Shown here: positions 1 to 6,049 of the stretch, one piece after another
How the letters are laid out: each line of letters opens with the position of its first letter
Position numbering within the stretch: the first letter of the stretch is position 1
Source: Ilumatobacteraceae bacterium
Lineage (GTDB): Bacteria; Actinomycetota; Acidimicrobiia; Acidimicrobiales; Ilumatobacteraceae
Direction: 5' to 3'
NCBI GenBank assembly: GCA_019090765.1
Contig: JAHRVJ010000306.1
Location: forward strand, 1-6,265
Length of the DNA: 6,265 bases
Notes under the pieces: model-generated
Database searches by the model: none
The model's input: only the letters and a program-made list of their open reading frames with translations
What the model was told of the DNA's origin: nothing
Program-made: the position numbers and the translations under genes

Positions 1-1
1 C

Positions 2-1126
2 CACGCTGACAATGAGACACTCATCGGGCGTGCCAACCTTGATGACCTCGAGGCCATCCTGGGCGTATCAAACACTGACCCAGATGAGGTCCAGCACATC
101 GTTCAAGACAACGCCGCCGCGATATTTACCTGGGACTATTCCCTCAGCCGCCCGGCCTTGCGCAAGCTCTACGAGAAGGCCAAGAACGGGCAGTGGAATG
201 GCACGACCGACCTCGACTGGGATACTGACGTTGATCTCGAAGCGGTCGTGGAGGGCGATCAGATAGCCACTGCGGCAGGTATTGATCCGAATCTGTACGA
301 CGACACTGTTATCGGACACTGGTCTGACAAGGAGTGGCTCGACTACGGAATCCAGAATCGCAAGTGGACTCTGTCGCAGTTCCTGCACGGTGAACAGGGG
401 GCGTTGCTTTGCACCGCCAAGATCACCGAAACCGTTCCCTGGTATGACGCCAAGCTGTACGCGGCGACGCAGGTTGTCGATGAGGCACGCCATGTTGAGG
501 TATTCGGTCGCTACCTCGATGAGAAGCTCGGCGGCGGCTATCAGATCAACGCCCACTTGCGGATGCTGCTCGACGACATCATCGAAGACAATCGCTGGGA
601 CATGACCTACCTCGGGATGCAGGTGATGGTCGAGGGGCTCGCGCTCGCGGCGTTCGGCTTCATGCATCAGATGACCGCGGAGCCGCTGCTCAAGAAGCTG
701 CTGCGCTACGTGATGAGCGACGAGGCGCGCCATGTGGCTTTCGGTGTGCTGTCGCTCAAAGAGGTGTACGCCGAGTTGACCGATGTCGAGATGAAAGATC
801 GTCAGGAGTTCGCCTATGAAGCCGCAGTGCGAATGCGCGACCGCTTCTTGTCGCAGGAAGTTTGGGAGCAGATGGGCGTGGCGCCCAAGGACGTACTACC
901 GATTGTCCTCAAGGACCCGATGCGCGACGCGTTTCAACAGATGCTGTTCTCGAAGATCGTCCCGAACTGCAAGAAGCTCGGCCTACTCGACCGCAATGAC
1001 TTGTGGTTGCGTCACCGCTTCGAAGAAATGGGCGTCATCCAGTTCGAGGATTGGGAAGACACCAGCGAAGAGTTCACGAAGTTCGAGCTAGGTGCTGAAG
1101 CGCCCTCCCCAATCGCCAACCCGTAA
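2..1126 (+). CDS. Ferritin-like diiron protein (5' partial)
   Basis: The reading frame is open from the first complete codon at base 2 to the TAA at 1124-1126, giving 374 visible residues; the true start lies upstream. A TTG at 158 is in frame, but the coding-like sequence before it argues against it being the start. Counting from the first visible codon, the residues form a classic four-helix diiron site: Glu131 (in HGEQGALL), Glu161 and His164 (DEARHVEVF), Glu211 (VMVEGLAL), then Glu241 and His244 (DEARHVAFG). This E, ExxH, E, ExxH pattern is that of ferritin-like oxidases and oxygenases, including the ribonucleotide reductase R2-like and AurF-like groups. The protein is therefore probably a soluble O2-activating or metal-binding enzyme. 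The substrate cannot be told from sequence. It is separated from dapA by 310 bases with hairpins, so it is probably not in that operon. An R2 subunit is less likely because no R1 gene is adjacent. Confidence 0.85.
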   Translation, partial: HADNETLIGRANLDDLEAILGVSNTDPDEVQHIVQDNAAAIFTWDYSLSRPALRKLYEKAKNGQWNGTTDLDWDTDVDLEAVVEGDQIATAAGIDPNLYDDTVIGHWSDKEWLDYGIQNRKWTLSQFLHGEQGALLCTAKITETVPWYDAKLYAATQVVDEARHVEVFGRYLDEKLGGGYQINAHLRMLLDDIIEDNRWDMTYLGMQVMVEGLALAAFGFMHQMTAEPLLKKLLRYVMSDEARHVAFGVLSLKEVYAELTDVEMKDRQEFAYEAAVRMRDRFLSQEVWEQMGVAPKDVLPIVLKDPMRDAFQQMLFSKIVPNCKKLGLLDRNDLWLRHRFEEMGVIQFEDWEDTSEEFTKFELGAEAPSPIANP

Positions 1127-1144
1127 CCACCGCCCCGCCCCTTC

Positions 1145-1196
1145 GGTTTGTGTCAGCACATACCGCTAGAGCAGGTGTTTGCGCTGACACAAAACC
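1145..1196 (+). repeat. Hairpin repeat copy 1 (possible terminator)
   Basis: The left arm GGTTTGTGTCAGC (1145-1157) pairs with GCTGACACAAAACC (1183-1196). The stem has 11 continuous pairs, then one bulged A and two outer G-C pairs, around a loop of about 25 bases. It begins 18 bases after the stop codon of the ferritin-like gene. There is no T-run, so it is not a textbook intrinsic terminator, but its place suggests transcript 3'-end formation or stability. The left arm lies within a 21-bp sequence (1143-1163) that recurs exactly at 1215-1235. Confidence 0.7.
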
Positions 1197-1216
1197 CCAG
1201 ACCCGGCCCGCCAATC

Positions 1217-1267
1217 GGTTTGTGTCAGCACATACTTGTGGCGTTCCGGTAAGTGCTGACATAAACC
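1217..1267 (+). repeat. Hairpin repeat copy 2 (possible terminator)
   Basis: The left arm GGTTTGTGTCAGCAC (1217-1231) pairs with GTGCTGACATAAACC (1253-1267) over 15 positions with a single G-U wobble. After one mismatch the pairing continues with TAC (1233-1235) against GTA (1249-1251). The left arm belongs to the 21-bp direct repeat shared with copy 1, at a 72-base period. The two right arms differ from each other (bulged A in copy 1, A-to-T change in copy 2) yet still pair with their own left arms, so pairing seems to be what is kept. It lies in the gap before dapA and has no T-run. Confidence 0.72.
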
Positions 1268-1436
1268 TGGGGATTGGGGTGGTGCTCGTCTACTGAGCGA
1301 GGGTCCTTGGCGTACTCAGGAGGAAAGATCACTGCTTATCGAATAGGTTGCGGGGCGTGATGCGTTGTTACCACGAGGCCCCGACCAAGTTGCCTGATGG
1401 CACCGACTACACCGCTGCAGGCGAGGAGAGTTCCTG
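1268..1436 (+). other. dapA upstream leader region
   Basis: These 169 bases lie between the second hairpin and the dapA start. They hold a strong Shine-Dalgarno-like AGGAGG (1318-1323) with no ATG, GTG or TTG at normal spacing, and two successive TGATG stop/start overlaps at 1358-1362 and 1435-1439. The second of these is the dapA start itself. I could not identify a convincing -35/-10 pair or a known riboswitch. The dapA promoter probably lies here or among the hairpins. Confidence 0.4.
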
Positions 1437-1437
1437 A
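1360..1437 (+). CDS. Possible 25-aa leader ORF coupled to dapA
   Basis: An ATG at 1360 opens 25 codons ending in TGA at 1435-1437, whose final A is the first base of the dapA ATG. The peptide starts MRCYHEAPTK and ends in AAGEESS. A GTG directly before the ATG (1357) is an alternative start. Only a weak GGGG (1352-1355) precedes it as a ribosome site. It has no run of lysines or other amino acid that would suggest classical attenuation, and I recognise no family. The TGATG overlap is the main support, because it is the usual form of translational coupling. Chance is a real alternative in GC-rich DNA, where short open frames are common. Confidence 0.25.
   Translation: MRCYHEAPTKLPDGTDYTAAGEESS
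1423..1428 (+). promoter_or_regulatory. Ribosome binding site of dapA
   Basis: GAGGAG ends 8 bases before the ATG at 1437. It supports this start, which also fits the usual DapA N-terminus, where a short lead precedes the TAMVTPF strand. Confidence 0.7.
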
Positions 1438-2327
1438 TGCCCCGATTTGGGCGAGTGCTCACTGCGATGGTTACACCGTTCGATGCCAGGGGAGACCTTG
1501 ATGTCGACGCGGCAGTTGGGCTCGCGAAGTGGCTGGTGGAGCAAGGCAATGAAGGGCTCGTGGTGTGTGGCACTACGGGAGAGTCGCCGACGCTTTCGAT
1601 CGACGAGAAACTGACGCTGTTCGAGGCCGTCTCGGCAGCAGTGACCGTACCGATCATTGCTGGTACCACTGGTTCGAATACGCGCCTCGACATCGGGCTC
1701 ACTGAGGAGGCCGAAAAGCTTGGAATTGCAGGAATCCTTGGTGTTTGCCCCTACTACAACCGGCCCTCGCAAGCGGGAATCGAAACACACTTCCGAGCTA
1801 TTGCCGCGTCGACCACTCTACCGATCGTGCTCTATGACATCCCGGCTCGAACGGGCCGCAAGATCGCCGGCTCAACCATCGTTCGGCTCGCCAACGATGT
1901 TCCCAATATCGTTGCGCTGAAAGACGCGGCGAAGGACCCGGGGGCCACGACCGCCGTGATGGCCAATGTGCCCGACAGCTTTGAGGTCTACTCGGGTGAC
2001 GATTCGATGACACTGGCGCTGCTCGGGATTGGAGCGGTAGGTGCCATTGGAGTCGCTACTCACTGGTGCGCCCCCGACCATGCCGCCATGTTCGACGCTT
2101 GGCATCGCCTCGATCTTGAAGGTGCCCGGCAAATCAACGCTCGCCAAATTGAGAGCTACGAGTTTGAGTCCACCGACGCCGCGCCAAACCCAGTACCGTC
2201 CAAAGCCATGTTGAGAACACTTGGCCATGAAGTAGGGGAGTGTCGATCCCCAATGGGGCCGACTCCGCACGGGCTCGAAGACGCCGCCCGCGAGGTTTAC
2301 GAAAGGCTGGTCGCTGCTCGTGGCTGA
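1437..2327 (+). CDS. dapA: 4-hydroxy-tetrahydrodipicolinate synthase
   Basis: This cytosolic enzyme condenses pyruvate with aspartate semialdehyde, the first committed step of the diaminopimelate and lysine pathway. The 296-residue product has the usual family length and a TIM-barrel layout. Visible motifs are GTTGES at 45-50 (pyruvate-binding Thr pair), PYYNRP at 105-110 with Tyr107, YDIPARTG at 133-140 with Tyr133 and Arg138, and Lys162 in ALKDA as the Schiff-base lysine. Tyr107, Tyr133 and Arg138 fall at the same numbers as the E. coli catalytic residues. Residue 104, before PYY, is Cys where Thr or Ser is common; this is a minor variation. The ATG at 1437 has a good ribosome site. The 3' end overlaps the RNase J gene by 8 bases, so the two are probably co-transcribed and translationally coupled, as in the dapA-RNase J pair of mycobacteria. 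Confidence 0.96.
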   Translation: MPRFGRVLTAMVTPFDARGDLDVDAAVGLAKWLVEQGNEGLVVCGTTGESPTLSIDEKLTLFEAVSAAVTVPIIAGTTGSNTRLDIGLTEEAEKLGIAGILGVCPYYNRPSQAGIETHFRAIAASTTLPIVLYDIPARTGRKIAGSTIVRLANDVPNIVALKDAAKDPGATTAVMANVPDSFEVYSGDDSMTLALLGIGAVGAIGVATHWCAPDHAAMFDAWHRLDLEGARQINARQIESYEFESTDAAPNPVPSKAMLRTLGHEVGECRSPMGPTPHGLEDAAREVYERLVAARG

Positions 2328-4059
2328 CAATCTGCCAACCGCACCCCTCGACCCGGCAATCCCGGTTCGGGTCGTATTCTTAGGCGGCCTCGGCGAGATC
2401 GGCCGCAACTGTATGGCGATCGAGCAAGGTGCCGCCGACGACCCCGATCGCACGGTCATGCTGATCGACTGCGGGCTGATGTTCCCCGATGCGAACATGC
2501 ACGGGATCGACCTCATCTTGCCCGACTTCACATACCTGCGCGAGAACGCGCAGCGCATCCAGGCGCTCGTATTGACTCACGGTCACGAAGACCACGTCGG
2601 GGCAATCCAATACCTCTTGCGCGACGGTGATGGCATCGGAGATCTTCGCGATAGTCCGCTGCCGATCTACGCCTCTGCGCTCACCCTCGGCCTAGCGAAG
2701 AACCGGATCGAAGAAGCCGGGTTGATGCCCAAGACCGACATGCAGGTCGTCGAAGACGGTGAGAGCATCCAGATCGGGCCGATCACGGTCGAGTTCATTC
2801 CGGTGACTCACTCGGTGCCGCACGCCCATGCGATTGCCGTCCACACCGCCCAAGGTGTCATCTTGCACTCCGGCGATTACAAGATTGACCTCACTCCGGT
2901 AGACGAACGTCGAACCGACCTTGCCCGCATTGGGCAGCTAGCAAAGTCCCCTGGCATTCGCCTGCTGATGGGCGACTCCACCAATGCAGAAGAGCCTGGG
3001 TATGCCCCAAGCGAAACAAGCGTTGGCGGTGTGTTACACGGCCTGTTCGCCACACAGGGCGACCGCCGCATAATTACGGCGAGCTTCGCTAGCCACCTCC
3101 ACCGCATCCAACAGATCGCGGCCGCGGCTATCGCTGACGGTCGGGTCGTGGCCACGCTCGGGTTGAGCATGAAGAAGAACGTTCGGCTCGGCCGCGAGCT
3201 GGGCGTGCTCGACATTCCTGAGTCTTCGCTGATCGACATCAAGGAAGTCAACCGGCACGACCCCGGCAAGGTCTGCATCATCTCAACTGGTTCTCAGGGG
3301 GAGCCGATGTCGGCCCTGGCATTGATGGCGCGTGGCGAAAACAAGTGGCTGAAACTCAACGAACACGACACGGTCGTGCTGTCAAGCCACGCCATTCCGG
3401 GAAACGAAGGCAACGTCAATGCCGTGATCGACGGGCTGCTACGCCTCGGTGCCGAAGTCGTCCATTCGGGCGTACTCGACGTCCACGCAACCGGCCACGC
3501 TCAAGCCGACGACATCAAGACTTACCTTTCGATCGTCAACCCCGACTGGTTCGTGCCGATTCACGGCGAGTACCGGCACATGGTGGCTAACGCCCGGCTT
3601 GGCGAACTGATGGGTGTGCCCCGCGATCACGTCATCATGTGTGAGGACGGCGATGTCATCGAACTAACCACCAAGGGTCTCAAGCCGGTTGGCCGGGTGC
3701 CGGCGGGCTATCTCTACGTCGACGGCATCGTTGGCGACGTCGGCCAGGGCGTGCTCCGTGATCGCCAAAAACTCGCTGAAGAAGGCGTCGTTGTTGTCGT
3801 CGTCACCGTCGATATCCAAACCGGCAAAGTGCTCGTCGGGCCAGAGATCATCACCCGTGGATGGGTTTACGCACCCGAGGCCGAGGACCTGCTCGATGAG
3901 GCTTGCGACACCGTTGCCGACGCCGTGGAGGCTGCTCTGGCCAAAGGAATCCGTGACGTCGAAGCGCTCGAGCGTGATGTCCGCCGCGCTTCGGGAAAGT
4001 TTGTCAGTGAGCGCACGAAGCGCCGCCCGATGATCGTTCCCGTCGTCATGGAGGCGTAG
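2320..4059 (+). CDS. rnj: Ribonuclease J
   Basis: RNase J is a metallo-beta-lactamase/beta-CASP nuclease with 5'-to-3' exonuclease and endonuclease activity in mRNA decay and rRNA maturation. The 579-residue product is of normal length. The lactamase core has the zinc motif HGHEDH at 87-92, His164 (PVTHSVPHAH) and Asp186 (HSGDYK). The beta-CASP domain includes MGDSTN at 217-222, SFASHLHR at 255-262, STGSQGEP at 322-329, SSHAIPGNE at 355-363 and GHAQADD at 392-398. The core ends with PIHGEYRH at 413-420 (His415). The rest, to MIVPVVMEA, is the C-terminal domain. All expected catalytic residues are present. The start is GTG at 2320, which gives the 8-base overlap with dapA. AAAGG at 2302-2306 is a weak, rather distant ribosome site, so coupled re-initiation is likely. 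No frameshift was seen. Confidence 0.96.
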   Translation: MADNLPTAPLDPAIPVRVVFLGGLGEIGRNCMAIEQGAADDPDRTVMLIDCGLMFPDANMHGIDLILPDFTYLRENAQRIQALVLTHGHEDHVGAIQYLLRDGDGIGDLRDSPLPIYASALTLGLAKNRIEEAGLMPKTDMQVVEDGESIQIGPITVEFIPVTHSVPHAHAIAVHTAQGVILHSGDYKIDLTPVDERRTDLARIGQLAKSPGIRLLMGDSTNAEEPGYAPSETSVGGVLHGLFATQGDRRIITASFASHLHRIQQIAAAAIADGRVVATLGLSMKKNVRLGRELGVLDIPESSLIDIKEVNRHDPGKVCIISTGSQGEPMSALALMARGENKWLKLNEHDTVVLSSHAIPGNEGNVNAVIDGLLRLGAEVVHSGVLDVHATGHAQADDIKTYLSIVNPDWFVPIHGEYRHMVANARLGELMGVPRDHVIMCEDGDVIELTTKGLKPVGRVPAGYLYVDGIVGDVGQGVLRDRQKLAEEGVVVVVVTVDIQTGKVLVGPEIITRGWVYAPEAEDLLDEACDTVADAVEAALAKGIRDVEALERDVRRASGKFVSERTKRRPMIVPVVMEA

Positions 4060-4071
4060 GCCGGTCGGCCT
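4058..4071 (+). other. Short inverted repeat over the RNase J stop codon
   Basis: AGGCCG and CGGCCT form a perfect inverted repeat around GT, which could fold as a 5-bp stem with a 4-base loop. It starts at the second base of the TAG stop codon. It lacks a T-run and is short, so a terminator role is doubtful; it also lies where the -35 region of the next gene would be. Confidence 0.35.
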
Positions 4072-4084
4072 CCTGAGTGTCGGG

Positions 4085-4090
4085 TAGTCT
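4085..4090 (+). promoter_or_regulatory. Candidate -10 box for a leaderless maturase transcript
   Basis: TAGTCT fits the TANNNT actinobacterial -10 pattern and ends 6 bases before the GTG at 4097. Transcription would then begin at or next to the start codon, which suits the lack of any Shine-Dalgarno sequence in the 37-base gap. I see no convincing -35 hexamer. Confidence 0.4.
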
Positions 4091-4096
4091 CTCCGC

Positions 4097-5368
4097 GTGA
4101 ATGCAACAACTGGCGGGGGGACACCAGCGTTTCACGTCCTTGCCAAACCAACGGGTCCAATCTGCAACTTGGACTGCGAATACTGTTTCTTCCTGTCCAA
4201 GGAGATGCTGTATCCGGGTGACCGGTTTCGCATGGCCGATGAGTTGCTCGAAAAGTACCTTCGTCAACTGCTGGAGTCACACCGAACCCCAGAGGTAACC
4301 GTGGCATGGCAGGGTGGCGAACCAACCATGATGGGCCTCGACTTCTTTCGCCGGTCAGTCGAATTGGTCGACCAGATCCGCCGCCCCCACCAACAGATTC
4401 AGTACACAATCCAAACCAACGGTGTGCTCATCGACGAAGAATGGGCCGCGTTTTTCAAGGATAATGACGTACTCGTGGGGCTTTCGGTCGATGGGCCGAA
4501 AGAGCTACACAACACCTATCGCGTCGATAAGCGCGGGGTTGGGTCTTTCGATCGTGTGATGGCGGGATATCAGCATCTGAAGGCAGCCGAAGTCGACGTC
4601 AACGTGCTGTGCACTGTCCACGCCTCGAATCAGCAGCATCCGCTCGACGTGTACCGATTCTTCCGCGACGACATGGGAGTGCAATTCATCCAGTTCATCC
4701 CGATCGTCGAGCGCACCACCGACGTGCTCTTGCCACTAGCCAACAAAGGTTGGAGCACCGGTAGCAGCCCGGATCGTCCCCTTTACGTGCAGGAAGGCGA
4801 CCAGGTCACCGACCGCACCGTGAACGCCGAAGCCTTCGGGCGGTTTCTGATCACGATCTTCAATGAGTGGGCCCAACGTGATATCGGAGAGGTATACGTT
4901 CAACACTTTGATACCGCTCTTGCGAACTGGTTTGGGGAACCGGGTGCGGTCTGTGTGTTCTCCGAAACCTGCGGATCTGCAGTGGCACTCGAACACAACG
5001 GTGATGTCTACTCATGTGACCACTACGTAGAGCCCGATTATCTGCTGGGCAACATCAATGACACGCCACTTGGCGAACTAGTGCGATCGGCGCGTCAGGT
5101 GAAGTTCGGCCTCGACAAGCGCGACACGCTTCCCGAATTCTGCCGCAACTGCGACGTTCGGTTCGCATGCCACGGCGGTTGTCCGAAGAATCGATTCACC
5201 CACACCGCAGACGGTGAAAGCGGACTCAATTACTTATGCGCGGGGTACAAGATCTTCTTCGGTGAGATCGACGAACCGATGCGGATCATGTGCGACCTCC
5301 TCCATCGAGGCCGGGCTCCGGCTGAGCTGTCACAGTCCTGGTCGCCGAAAACGCCGAAACGCTCCTGA
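4097..5368 (+). CDS. Anaerobic sulfatase-maturase-type radical SAM/SPASM enzyme
   Basis: Enzymes of this family use S-adenosylmethionine and three iron-sulfur clusters to oxidise an active-site Cys or Ser of type I sulfatases to formylglycine, in the cytosol. The 423-residue product carries the radical SAM motif CNLDCEYC (Cys23, Cys27, Cys30), the SAM-contacting WQGGEPT at 71-77 and QTNG at 106-109. Its C-terminal SPASM region has Cys286, 292, 307, 349, 352, 358, 362 and 381, closely matching the spacing of the two auxiliary clusters in the Clostridium perfringens enzyme. Asp308, directly after Cys307 (SCDHY), matches its catalytic base. The N-terminal AFHVLAKPTGPICN is typical. The GTG at 4097 is chosen because it leaves a short lead to that motif; no ribosome site precedes it. 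No sulfatase is visible nearby, so the substrate is inferred. A related peptide-modifying SPASM enzyme is the alternative. Confidence 0.9.
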   Translation: MNATTGGGTPAFHVLAKPTGPICNLDCEYCFFLSKEMLYPGDRFRMADELLEKYLRQLLESHRTPEVTVAWQGGEPTMMGLDFFRRSVELVDQIRRPHQQIQYTIQTNGVLIDEEWAAFFKDNDVLVGLSVDGPKELHNTYRVDKRGVGSFDRVMAGYQHLKAAEVDVNVLCTVHASNQQHPLDVYRFFRDDMGVQFIQFIPIVERTTDVLLPLANKGWSTGSSPDRPLYVQEGDQVTDRTVNAEAFGRFLITIFNEWAQRDIGEVYVQHFDTALANWFGEPGAVCVFSETCGSAVALEHNGDVYSCDHYVEPDYLLGNINDTPLGELVRSARQVKFGLDKRDTLPEFCRNCDVRFACHGGCPKNRFTHTADGESGLNYLCAGYKIFFGEIDEPMRIMCDLLHRGRAPAELSQSWSPKTPKRS

Positions 5369-5394
5369 GCACCGACGCAACATGCATGCCGGTA

Positions 5395-5428
5395 CCCAGG
5401 AGCGGATCCCCAATGAGGGGGCGCTGGG
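5395..5428. terminator. Imperfect hairpin between convergent genes
   Basis: CCCAG (5395-5399) pairs with CTGGG (5424-5428). After a small bulge, CG pairs with CG, and CCCC (5408-5411) pairs with GGGG around the loop AATGA. It fills most of the 62-base gap between the stop of the maturase gene (5368) and the stop of the lipoprotein gene (5431), where a bidirectional terminator would be expected. There is no T-run on either strand, so this is a structural candidate only. Confidence 0.4.
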
Positions 5429-5430
5429 CC

Positions 5431-5925
5431 TTAGCTTTCGATCAACGAACCGTCCCCGGCAGCAACAAACCACACTCCGCCCGAGCCCTGACCGTTGGCC
5501 TCACCTGGGGCAGCATCGCCAGCAAAGAGATACAGCGGCCACTTGCCGGCCTTGAGCTGGAAAGTGCCGTCGTCGCGCTCGACCACTGAGAACACGGCCG
5601 CATCGAGGCCTGCGGGAAGATCGGCGCTCTCAACGATCACCGGCGGCCAGGCGGTGGCACACCCGTCGTTGCAAGTAGGGAGGCCGTCGGCATCGGTGGT
5701 GAAGCCGTACAGGGTGAGGCCGCCTTCGTCGACCAGCACCTCGCCCACATCGATTGTGGCGACAGAAACGATGGCCGCCGTCGCTGGAGCGTCGGTCGAG
5801 GGTGCGTCGGCCGTGGCCCCGGTGGCTGGAGGCGGCGATGTGGATTCGCTCGAATCGTCGTCGCTGCCGCAAGCGGCGAGCAGTGCTGTTCCGGCGAGGA
5901 GTGCTCCAAGTAGTTGTTTACGCAT
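5431..5925 (-). CDS. Lipoprotein with Lipoprotein_15 (COG4315) repeats
   Basis: The 164-residue product starts MRKQLLGALLAGTALLAACG: a positive N-terminus, a hydrophobic stretch and a lipobox LAAC with Cys19 as the lipidated residue. It should be exported and anchored to the outer face of the membrane. Residues 20-50 are a Ser/Thr/Ala/Pro/Asp-rich linker. The rest holds two related motifs of the 'secreted repeat of unknown function' family: LTLYGFTTDADG followed by CNDGCATAWPPV (about 70-96), and WPLYLFAGDAAPGEANGQG...GVWFV (about 129-153). The Cys pair near 85 and 89 may form a disulfide. The molecular function of the family is not established. The start at 5925 is preferred over an upstream in-frame ATG at 6102, because it begins the signal peptide and follows GAAAGG. 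It is probably co-directional with the anti-sigma-like gene upstream. Confidence 0.85.
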   Translation of the reverse strand: MRKQLLGALLAGTALLAACGSDDDSSESTSPPPATGATADAPSTDAPATAAIVSVATIDVGEVLVDEGGLTLYGFTTDADGLPTCNDGCATAWPPVIVESADLPAGLDAAVFSVVERDDGTFQLKAGKWPLYLFAGDAAPGEANGQGSGGVWFVAAGDGSLIES

Positions 5926-5931
5926 GATGTG

Positions 5932-5937
5932 CCTTTC
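5932..5937 (-). promoter_or_regulatory. Ribosome binding site of the lipoprotein gene
   Basis: Read on the minus strand, GAAAGG lies 6 bases before the ATG at 5925. It decides the start in favour of the signal-peptide methionine. Confidence 0.65.
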
Positions 5938-5943
5938 GTAGCA

Positions 5944-5953
5944 GGAGGCCTCC
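5944..5953. promoter_or_regulatory. Perfect 10-bp palindrome upstream of the lipoprotein gene
   Basis: GGAGGCCTCC is fully self-complementary and centred about 24 bases before the lipoprotein start codon. Its place in the 5' untranslated region would suit a small operator or RNA structure. A second GGAGGC-type element occurs upstream on the minus strand (rc of 5995-6000). No regulator can be named. Confidence 0.25.
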
Positions 5954-6001
5954 CCGTCGGGTGTTGCGTTCAACGGTGGAGGATTGTGTTGTACGCCTCC
6001 T

Positions 6002-6030
6002 GTACGGAGCGACTGCCAGCCGCGGTTCGC
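6002..6030 (-). promoter_or_regulatory. Candidate ECF-type promoter for the lipoprotein gene
   Basis: On the minus strand, GCGAACC (rc of 6024-6030) is followed after 16 bases by CCGTAC (rc of 6002-6007). This resembles the GAAC-type -35 and CGT-type -10 elements read by many extracytoplasmic-function sigma factors. It lies in the 124-base gap before the lipoprotein and just after a gene resembling an anti-sigma factor. Such short motifs arise easily by chance. Confidence 0.25.
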
Positions 6031-6049
6031 GAAGATCCGAGAAATCTGT

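Noticed and set aside
68..733. 221-residue minus-strand ORF
   Set aside because: It is antisense to the ferritin-like gene, whose frame carries the full diiron motif set; the antisense product shows no recognisable motif.
1074..1262. 62-residue minus-strand ORF with a repeated CADTNR peptide
   Set aside because: The peptide repeat is only the translation of the DNA hairpin repeats, and the ORF overlaps the 3' end of the ferritin-like gene.
1127..1436. CRISPR array or lysine riboswitch in the 310-base gap
   Set aside because: Only two direct repeat copies are present and each forms a hairpin with its own inverted arm; no lysine-riboswitch core could be recognised by eye.
1872..2558. 228-residue minus-strand ORF across the dapA/RNase J junction
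   Set aside because: It is antisense to two well-supported genes, with low-complexity composition typical of GC-rich shadow frames.
5495..5941. 148-residue plus-strand ORF
   Set aside because: It is antisense to the lipoprotein gene, which has a signal peptide, lipobox, ribosome site and family motifs.
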